Source: Zonotrichia leucophrys gambelii (taxonomy: Eukaryota; Chordata; Aves; Passeriformes; Passerellidae). Taken from it: a stretch of DNA of 64,000 nt. The position numbers and the translations under genes were made by a program. This document shows, piece after piece, positions 56,149 to 64,000 of this stretch. The notes below the pieces were generated by a model. That model had not been told where the DNA came from. It saw only the letters and a list, made by a program, of their open reading frames with translations, and did no database searches. Numbering within the stretch: position 1 is the stretch's first letter; every line of letters starts with the position of its first letter. The stretch is from the NCBI RefSeq assembly GCF_028769735.1, contig NC_088179.1:5464001-5528000 (forward strand), in the 5' to 3' direction.

Positions 56149-58229
56149 TCTGACCATCACCTGATCCTGGATCACATCCCAGTCCCAGACTTTGTGTGGC
56201 AATGTTTTTGCTAGCAGCATTTGTGGGAGAAAACATCTCAAACAGGAGCAGGGATCCACCTGCAAGGCCTCCAGATGTGTCCCTGCCATCCAGAACAGCC
56301 CCCAGCCCAGGATCTGCATCTTCACTGCCCTTCCAGGTGGCTTTTCCAAATGGGGCAAACACCCTCCAGCTCCCTGATGCTGCAGAGGCACCGCAACAGG
56401 GGCAGCACCCACGTGGAACCTGAGTGATTCCTGCATGTGGAGCCCTCCCAGTCTCTGGGATCTGCTCCTTGGCCCTGCAGCCTGTTTTCCTGCAGGATTT
56501 GCATTCCCTGCTGCCTCTCCATCCACTCTCCTTCCTTCCCCCTCCTGAACCCCCCCTGCACCACCAGGTAGAGGATTTTGGGAGCTGCCATTCCTCCTCA
56601 TTAGCATAACCCAGTTAGCTCCATATTGCTCCAATTTAGGCAGAAATTGCAATTTCATCTGGTGCTTTAAACAAATGGGAAAATGTTCTAAACCACGGGC
56701 TGTTATTGAATTAAATATTAACATAAATACAGAGCTGAATGGAGCACTGGATTATTAATTTTAATATTTAATCCAACAAGAAACCTTATGGCTGTTTTTG
56801 GGTGGTTTATTTTCTTTAATCCAATTTCCCATCAGCACTAAAATTAAGTTTTCTTAATGAAGGAAGGTGATCAGCAAAGTGTCCTCTCGTGGTCCAGCAT
56901 TCCAGAGCTCGTGACTGCAAGCATCCAGACAATAAAAAGAGGAAGCAGCAGCAATAATGATCCCTCTGTGCTGGCATGGGCAGGAATAAAAGGAACATAA
57001 TTAATATGATGTGCAGCTCAGATGAATATGAGCCAGAAGAGATTAAAGAAAGCAGGTGACCCTTAAGTGTTTATCACTCCCAAAGAAAACAGCACAGATG
57101 GCTGACTTTGAGGGAGACAGCTTTAAACAGCAGCTCACCTCAGAGAGGGTTTTGGGGCGCAGCCTCCATGCCAGGTCTGTGCCCTGTCCCCACGTCATTG
57201 TCACACCAAAGGGGGCAGCAGGAGAGCAGCTGCAGACCCACCCTTGGGATGATGGGCTCCTTCCAGCTCCACTGGCACATCCAGCAGCCTCTGAGGGATC
57301 CCTGGGGAGGGCAGCATGCTGTTTCTGCCTTTGAATGGGCTCCAGGTCTGATTTTCCTCCCTGCTGCTCCCCACATGGGCTGCAAGGGAGAGGTGGGGCA
57401 GGACAGGTGCATTTTAGTGATGGCATTCAGAGCTAGAGGGAGATAGGAAAAGACAACCAATCCCATCAGGAAAAAGGTTTGGAAAAAACATTTCTCAGCA
57501 GCTGCAGCTTGTGTAAACCAGTCTGGTGCTTCTTTATTTACACCAGCTGGGGATCTGCTCTGGGAGCCTGGGAGGAGTCTCCCTCCTTCCCTTTCTTCTA
57601 CTTGTATTTCCATACTGAGTTCAGACATGGTCAGTTCTCTGTCCTGGTAACATGGTGAAGGGGCAGTTGTGTTTCCATGGGCTATGGGGGCAGGAAAAGC
57701 TCCTTTCCTGTCCCTTGGCCTTGCTTTGGCTTCTTGCACTACTGATGCTTCCCACAGTACCTCTGAGGAGGGGAAGCTTTTGCTCTGTGGTAGGAGCTGG
57801 GCATGGAGAGAGAGGGAGAAGGAGAGGTGGTCAGGGGTGGAGGAGACCAACTGAGAGAGACCAAGCTGGAGGTGATGGAGGCCAAGGCTTCATTGGGATT
57901 CATCAGCACCCAAGTGAAAGAGCAGACAGCCCTGATCAGCAGCACTGGATAGCAACAAAACCCTCCTGGGCAAGCTTGCAGTTATTTTCAGGCAGGTGCA
58001 TCCAGCTGGAGCCAGGCTGGGGATGGCAGTGCCTGGGTGGCTCCTCGTGCACTTCACCCTGCCCATTATTCCCCCAGCTCTGAACGTGCCCTGCAAGAGC
58101 AACTTCCCAAAATGGAGCCTTGGTGAGCCCAACAAAGACATAGAGGGCAGCAGGGCAGAGGAAGAAGGCATGGAAAGGGCAGCTGGACAGACTGGATCAG
58201 TGGGTTTAGGATTGCACAACCCCACTGGA
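56149..58229. other. Unique stretch with AT-rich candidate element
   Basis: Positions 56590-56830 are AT-rich and non-repetitive ('GAATTAAATATTAACATAAATAC', 'GGATTATTAATTTTAATATTTAATCC') and enhancer-like. The large minus frame at 57140-57850 (236 aa) and its overlapping plus frames have no recognisable domain or clear splice context. Confidence 0.4.
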
Positions 58230-58552
58230 ATCACAGAATCATCACAGAATGTCCTAAATTGCAATGGGCCTTAAAGCCCATTCCAGTCCCACCCTCTGCC
58301 ATGGGCAGGGACACCCTCCACTGTCCCAGGTTGCTCCAAGCCCCATCCAGCCTGGCCTTGGACACTGCCAGGGATCCAGGGGCAGCCACAGCTGCTCTGG
58401 GCACCCTGTGTCAGGGCCTCAGCACCCTCACAGGGAGGAATTCCTTCCCAGCATCCCCCCTAACCCTGCCCTCTGGGAGTGCAAAGACATTCCCCCTTGT
58501 CCTGCCACTCCAGGCCCTTGTAAGAAGTCCCTCACCAGCTTTCCTGAAGCTT
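58230..58552 (-). mobile_element. CR1 LINE fragment, about 320 bp
   Basis: Terminal octamers are doubled ('AATCACAGAATCATCACAGAATG'). The body runs through 'CCCTGCCCTCTGGGAGTGCAAAG' and 'CCCCCTTGTCCTGCCACTCCAGGCCC'. Little sequence is missing, so this is a comparatively young copy. Confidence 0.96.
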
Positions 58553-58753
58553 TTCCCACTTGTCCTACCTTCCCCAAGGCAGTGAAATGCCTGGAAAGGC
58601 TGCTCAGATGCAGGTGTTTCTCTGCCCAGGCTGATGCCAAGCAGAGCTGCAAACAGGAGAGGAGACAGCCCAGCCCTGCCAGCACATCCTTATGTTTCAT
58701 TGTTTAAGCTCTTAAGCTCCTGTTTGAATTTGAGCTGTAAAACATTGAACTGA

Positions 58754-58784
<31 letters not shown>

Positions 58785-59469
58785 AGGGAAAAAAAAAGCC
58801 TTCAGCCTTCCTTAGTCTGGAGGAATGTTTCAGGCAGCTGTGACTTTGCTGAATGGTGGCACAGCTTTTCACATTTCCCAGGGCACAGGGATGGAGACCT
58901 GTCCCTTCCCCACCCCAGGAAAGCCAAAGCAGGGTCCTGCCAGGTCCCACAAGCCTCTGCCTGGTGCCAGTGCTGGCCAAGGCAGGACAGGCAGCAGGAA
59001 ATGTTTCTGTGCTGCTGTTTTTGGCTAGAGAGGGGCCTGCACTGCAATCCCTGGCTGATACTGGAGATTTCAGATATTCCCTGTCAGCACAGAGCCACAA
59101 AACCCCCTGACCTCCAGCACCTGCTTGTTGGGGGCTGGAGAGGAAAGGAGGCTGGTGCAGAGCCAGCAAAGGCTGCCTTGGGAACAGTGACATGGTGATT
59201 GCTGATAATCACCCATAATGATGGCCCAGGAGAGCTCTGTGGCCACGGGGAATCCACTGATTGCCAGCCCCTCCTGCTCTGACAGAAAGCAATAAAGAGA
59301 AATGTCCTGGAATCCCAAGGCAAGTCCCCAACGAGTGTGTCCATCCCTTGGTCACAGACTGGACATCAGTGGTGGCATCTCTTGGCCCACTGTTGGGTCT
59401 CACCTTATGCAGGAAAATAACCCAGCCAGGGGTTGCTGAGGCTTTCCTTGGCAAGAGTTCAATTCGTTT
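58553..59469. other. Unique noncoding stretch with poly-A
   Basis: No gene recognised. Holds the poly-A tract at 58755. Confidence 0.4.
58755..58781. repeat. Poly-A tract
   Basis: 27 consecutive As, followed by a second A run after 'GGAAGGG'. No retrocopy recognised upstream. Confidence 0.95.
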
Positions 59470-60005
59470 TCAGAGAATCGTGGAATGGTTTGGGTTGGGA
59501 GAGACCTTAAAACTCATCCCATTCTACCCCCTGACATGGGCAGGGACACCTTCCACCACCCCAGGCTGCTCCAAGACACATCCAACCTGGCCTTGGACAC
59601 TTTCAGGGATGGGGCAGCCACAGCTGCTCTGTGCCAGAGCCTCACCTCCTTCATAGTTTCTTCCCAATATCCCATTTAACCCACTCTCTGTCAATGGGAA
59701 GCCATTCCCCCTGTCCTGGCACTCCAGACCTTTGAAAGTATTCTCTCTCCATCCTTCTTACCAGAACCTTCAAGGACTGGAAGGTCACCATTAGATCACC
59801 CCAGAGCTTCTCTCCTCCAGGTGAACACTCCCAGCTGTGCCAGCCTTTCCTCCCAGCAGAGCTGCTCCATCCCTCTGCTCACCCTGGTGCCTCCTCTGGG
59901 CTCTCTCCAGCAGCTCCAGCTCCTTCCTGGGCCCCAGGGCTGGGGCAGCTCTGCAGGTGGGGTCTCACCTCAGCAGGGCAGAGGGCACAATCCCAATCCC
60001 TTTGC
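59470..60005 (-). mobile_element. CR1 LINE fragment, about 530 bp, longest copy
   Basis: Starts 'AGAGAATCGTGGAATGG' and extends past the usual truncation point into 'AGATCACCCCAGAGCTTCTC', 'AACACTCCCAGCTGTGCCAGCC' and 'CTGGGGCAGCTCTGCAGGTGGGGTCTCACC', reaching 'CAGAGGGCACAATCCC'. Many indels break the ORF2 frame. Confidence 0.95.
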
Positions 60006-61083
60006 TGGTACCCAGGAGGGCAGAGAGCATTTCTGGGATGGGACCCATCCAATGCCCAGCCCAGCCCAGCCCTGCCCCTGTGGTTCTGGCAGAAAAGGTG
60101 TGATAAATGTGGCAATCAGGTGGGAAATGGGATCTGTGAGGGGATATGACTTTGGGGAGGGCAGCTGGAGGGATGAGAACCAGCACTGCAGCTGTTCACA
60201 GCTGGATCAAGCTCGGGAAGAAAAAAGGATCCGTGGCAAAATGGGCTGGATCTGTGCTGGGCTCCATGGAAAGGGCTCCCAAAGAAAGGTGAAACATCTT
60301 CCCCACAAAGCCAGCAAGAGTCAGGGCTGTGCCTGGGAAGGAATAGAGCCAGGACAATCCAACCTGCCTGATTCCTGAGTCAGGTTATCCCAGATGTGAG
60401 ATCCCTGCAGATGCAGCCTCTGTGCAGCTGGGCTGGCACAGCCACGCGGGGCTGAGCCAAATCCCAGCGATCCCAAAGGAATCTGCTGCCTCCACACCAC
60501 TCCTCCTGCTCAGCTGGGGCACTCCAGAGGGATGGATCTGTGCCTGGCACCTTGGCAGGCCCCAGGCAACTTCGTGGAGCAGAGGGAACCAGCAAAACAA
60601 AAGGACACACGAGCAGGTGAGGGATGGTCAGAGGTGCCTTTGCTTTCCAACGATGATTTATTTGCTTTGTACCTGGTGACAAACACGAATAAAACACGAT
60701 TTCAGCAGTGCTTCTCACTCCCCTTTTTCTGCCAGGCAGAAGAAGAAGAAAAAAAATTGTGACAAAAATCCTCCACTTCAGGAGAGATTTTTCTCTGGGA
60801 CAGAGATTTACAGCAGAGCATCCCTGGGAGGGGCTTGCAGGGGTCCTGGAGGTGCAGCAGAGGGATGAATCCTGTGCCATTCCCAGAAAAAGCTGTGGCT
60901 GCTCCCCCCCAGTGTGTGCTGTGGACAAAGACCACCACTGTGGCTGTGTCACAGGGGACTTGCAGGAGTCCTGGTGTAACACAGCATGGGAGGGAGCAGG
61001 GGCTGGAATCACAGGCAGGATGGATGGGCAGCAGGCTGCTCTGCTCAGATATTTGCATGTTACTTATCCTCCTCATTTATATT
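60006..61083. other. Unique noncoding stretch
   Basis: No gene or repeat recognised. The 210-aa minus frame (60380-61012) has no recognisable domain. Confidence 0.4.
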
Positions 61084-61262
61084 CACAAAATTATTGAATT
61101 GTTTGGGCTGGAAGGGATCTTAAAGCTCATCCAGTTCCACCCCCTGGACAGGGACACTTTCCACGTGGTTGCTCCAAGCCCCATCCAAGCTGGCCTTGGA
61201 CAATTCCAGGGATGGGGCAGCCACAGCTTCTCTTGGCACCCTGTGCCAGGGCTGAACCCCTC
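61084..61262 (-). mobile_element. CR1 LINE fragment, 3' end
   Basis: 'ATTATTGAATTGTTTGGGCTGG' to 'GGCACCCTGTGCCAGGGC'. A short deletion removes the 'CACTAGACCAGG' part. No terminal octamers remain. Confidence 0.92.
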
Positions 61263-61885
61263 TCTGAGTAAAGAACACGCCCCTCATTTACATCTAATTC
61301 ACATTCAGATAAACCTTGAGTCAGGAATTCCTACTGGGCACGTCTTCCCCTATTTTCTGATGGACTCTCTGCCTGCTGTCCCTGCCTGCATCTCTTCCTT
61401 TGTCCTGCTCCCAGCTCTTCCCTGACTCGTTTTGCAGAGACCCAGGGGACGCCAGGGCAGCACTGGGAATCCCAGACCTGGAAGATGCTGTGTGGACGGG
61501 AGAGGGCTCAGCCCCAGGGAGCAGCAGGGTGAGTCTCTCCAGAGGGAGCAGATCCCACATCCAGGTCTCCTTTGGACGCAGGGCTGGGACCCGGCTCCCT
61601 GAAGCCTTCCTCTGCTGGGGAGAGCTGGGACCATTCCCTTCTCCCTGCCTCATTTTCCTCCTATTTCCAGGGATGGGCTTGGAAAACTGAGCATGGCCAG
61701 TGGCTGCTCCCTTAGGGATGCACACAGCAAGCCCAGGGGGGATTTCTCCCACAGCATCACGGAGGTACCAAGATGATTTTGAACACAAACTCCAGCCAAA
61801 GAGCTTTTCCCCTAAAACACCCACCCTCTGCCAAGGTTCCCCCCTTTCCCTTTTCTTTTTTTTCCCCCATCTCCGAGGCTGCAGA
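61263..61885. other. Unique noncoding stretch
   Basis: Nothing recognised. Minus frames of up to 190 aa lack domains. Confidence 0.4.
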
Positions 61886-62115
61886 GATGGCACAGACCAC
61901 GAGAGGACACCCTCCTACCTCCGACTTCCCCGGCGCACCGCGGCTGGCTGGGGAAAAATATCCGTAATAATATTACAGGGAGCGACTGGAACACACACGT
62001 CGGAGAGGAGAGCGAGCGAGAAACAATATGTTTATCCCCCTGCCGTATCCAGCCATTTATTTAGGCAGCAAGCAGCCCTTTAAATACACAAATCCCAGGC
62101 AGATTAGGCTGGAAT
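61886..62115. other. CpG-rich patch, candidate regulatory element
   Basis: About a dozen CpGs between 61910 and 62040 ('CCCCGGCGCACCGCGGC', 'ACACACGTCGGAGAGG', 'GAGCGAGCGAG'), followed by an AT-richer tail with 'CCATTTATTTAGGC' and 'CCCTTTAAATACAC'. It is non-repetitive. It could be a small CpG island, an enhancer or an undetected promoter, but no transcript structure could be assigned. Confidence 0.4.
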
Positions 62116-64000
62116 AGGCAGGGCAGGGATTAGGGGCTGCATTCCCAGTGCCTGCGTGTGCGAGGGGAGGGCTGTGTGCTTTCCTTTCTGTCTGTGTGTG
62201 TGTGTGTGTTGGGTGACTTTAAAATGGAATAAACCACATTTAGCAGCTAGGTAGCTATGGAAACATCACCAAAATTGTTCTCCCACCTTTCTGCCGCACT
62301 GCTTTCCGCAGCCCTGCAAACGCTGTCAGGGGAGGGCTGAACATTGTTTCTTATAAATAATAGAATGTAAAGAGCTACAGGAAGAATCATCGCATTAGGA
62401 TCATGGAGTGGGGATGGTTTAGGGGGAAAATCGTCCAGCAGCTCTAATATTAATTTCTGATGATTTAGCAATGATAAGGGACTTAATTTTCATATTTTTC
62501 TGGGGTTTTTTTGGTTTTTTTTTTTTCCAGTTTATGGAAGGTTGCAGGCTGAGGAGATGCACTGTGGTGTGTGTACCCACAGGGAGGTGTGTGTATGTGT
62601 ATGTACATAAATATATGTGCAAAACATCCTCCAAAAGGGTGAGCACAAACAGCAATATCACAACAGCAATTCCAGGGTTCAAAAGAGAAGGGTTTCACCT
62701 GCTTCCCAGCTTTTCCTGCATGCCACAGCCACCAGCAGAGGCAATTCCAGCCCTGTGGCTCTGCCCTGCCCCAGCCTGGCTCCCCAGTTTCTCTCCTGAC
62801 CTATGGATTTGCAGGTTATCGTGCCCATGGCCCTGCTGGAACGCTGCCAATCTTGTTGAGGTATTTAGAGGCTGAGAAGACTGGTTATATATCACAGCTG
62901 ATTTTAAAGAGGCTTTAAACCTGGGAATTAAATTCCAGCCCGCTGGACTCAACCAGAAAATGCTCGGCTGTTTTCACTGGGGTCAGAATTTAATCCTGAA
63001 GGTTCTCCAGGGCTGAGGAAGGAGGCAGAGTGCATTTGAGCCTCCTAGGGCTGAAGTTTGTGCTGTGGTGCAGCCCAGGGGACAGTGTGACGTCCAGTGG
63101 CACATTCCTGCTATGCCCCAAGCAGGAGGGGCTGGCTGGAATGGCCAGGACAAGGACAGGGAGCAGAGTGGGGCTCGCTGTCCTACAGTGCCTCTGATCA
63201 GGAGTGCCCTGATGTCCCCTCATTGCTCTACATTCTGAGTGCTGCCACAGGTCCAACATTCCAAATGTAGGAGCCAAGTTTGGGGTCTCTATCCAGCATC
63301 AGCCCTGGCCCTACATCCCTGACCCTCCAATGAGATCCAGAGACTCCCCCTGGATGGGATCCTGTGCCAGCACTGAGGCTGAGCTGGAAGGCACCTTGCT
63401 TTGGTGACTCCAAGAGCTTCATGAGGTGCAGGAATCCCACATTCCCTCAGCAGGGCTGCTCTTGCAGGGAGCCAAAGGAACTGGAAGCTGAAGGACACAC
63501 AGAGTGTTTTAGGGTCTGAGGTAAGATTTTCCTGTCAATGTCCAAGAGAATTCACCTGGAGCCCCGCTGGAACATGAGCAGAGGTGTCAGGCCCTCTGGA
63601 GGGTGACTGAGCATTCCTTAGGCAGGATGAGCAACCCTAGCAAGTCCTGGTGTTCTCCTCTGCCCCAGGAGAAGCCAGGCCAGCCAGCTCAGCACAGGAA
63701 CCAGCCTGGAAAGGGGATACCAGGAGAAAACTCCACAGAAATTGCAAACCCCTCCCTCCAGCCCTATGGAGCCACTTCCACCGTTCACAACAAGGAGTCA
63801 GTGGCATCCATGGATTCTTGAAGATGCTTTCACACCCAGCTGCAGGGACTGTCCATTCACCATCCCCATCTCCAAGCTGGAGACCCTGGCTTCCACCAGG
63901 GCCTCTGAGCAGGAAGGGAGGGAGGAGGGGAGGCAGCAGCACCTCTGGCAAGATCCAGAGTGAATCCTGAATCCTGCTGATGGACAATGGCAGAGCTGTG
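62116..64000. other. Unique noncoding stretch to window end
   Basis: Contains a (TG)n run at 62190-62210, a T-rich run at 62506-62528, and an AT-rich candidate element at 62320-62500 ('TTATAAATAATAGAATG', 'CTCTAATATTAATTTCTGATG'). From 62880 to the end no repeat or gene is recognised. Confidence 0.4.
62190..62210. repeat. (TG)n microsatellite
   Basis: About ten TG units after 'TTTCTGTC'. Confidence 0.95.

Noticed and set aside
56077..56724. 215-aa minus-strand frame
   Set aside because: Its carboxyl end is a CR1 remnant (NFFSERV) and the rest is unrelated. A chance read-through.
57140..57850. 236-aa minus-strand frame
   Set aside because: Composition is unlike a folded protein, no family is recognised, and plus frames overlap it fully. 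No evidence for coding beyond length.
35787..58781. Poly-A tracts as tails of processed pseudogenes
   Set aside because: Neither the 35.79-kb nor the 58.76-kb tract has a recognisable gene-derived sequence upstream or a target-site duplication.
1..64000. CRISPR arrays, bacterial operons, tRNA or rRNA genes
   Set aside because: No regularly spaced direct repeats with unique spacers. No sequence fitting a tRNA B box within a foldable tRNA. No rRNA-like stretch. The repeat content is avian.

Overview
The window looks like a stretch of bird chromosome, most likely from a songbird (Passeriformes). The basis is about two dozen 3'-end fragments of the avian LINE CR1, plus solo long terminal repeats (LTRs) whose sequence I associate with songbird endogenous retroviruses. 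I saw no sign of mammalian SINEs, bacterial operons or viral genomes. I could not identify any protein-coding gene, exon set, tRNA or rRNA. The open reading frames are short and unrecognisable, or are produced by low-complexity tracts or CR1 remnants. The window is therefore best read as intergenic or as part of a large intron.

Layout. 0-11 kb: CR1 fragments, two related solo LTRs in opposite orientation (3.53-3.95 kb plus, 5.66-6.12 kb minus), and a 112-bp direct repeat pair (4.08 and 6.62 kb) interleaved with them. 10.9-18.4 kb: a plus-strand LTR with a visible TATA box and polyadenylation signals (10.92-11.48 kb), then a 250-bp direct duplication (12.23 and 18.11 kb, about 94% identical) flanking several CR1 pieces. 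18.4-33 kb: mostly unique sequence with one CpG-rich patch at 20 kb, a probable minus-strand LTR at 25.35-25.87 kb, and microsatellites. 33.8-34.03 kb: a 192-bp uninterrupted purine run made mainly of GGAGAA. 34-42.4 kb: unique sequence with AT-rich segments that look like conserved noncoding elements, two plus-strand CR1s, and a second copy of the 11-kb LTR (41.62-42.36 kb) carrying a 175-bp pure-pyrimidine expansion. 42.4-64 kb: more CR1 pieces, a probable minus-strand LTR at 54.26-54.57 kb, enhancer-like AT-rich or GATA-rich stretches, and a CpG-rich patch at 61.9-62.1 kb.

There is no gene set whose cooperation can be described. The noteworthy content is structural. A microsatellite expansion can be traced to a short seed inside an LTR. 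A hairpin in that LTR is preserved by a compensatory base change. Two long mirror-type purine/pyrimidine tracts lie 8 kb apart on opposite strands. CR1 orientation is strongly skewed, with all clear plus-strand copies confined to 39-49 kb. Family names rest on memory of consensus sequences, and no database search was possible.
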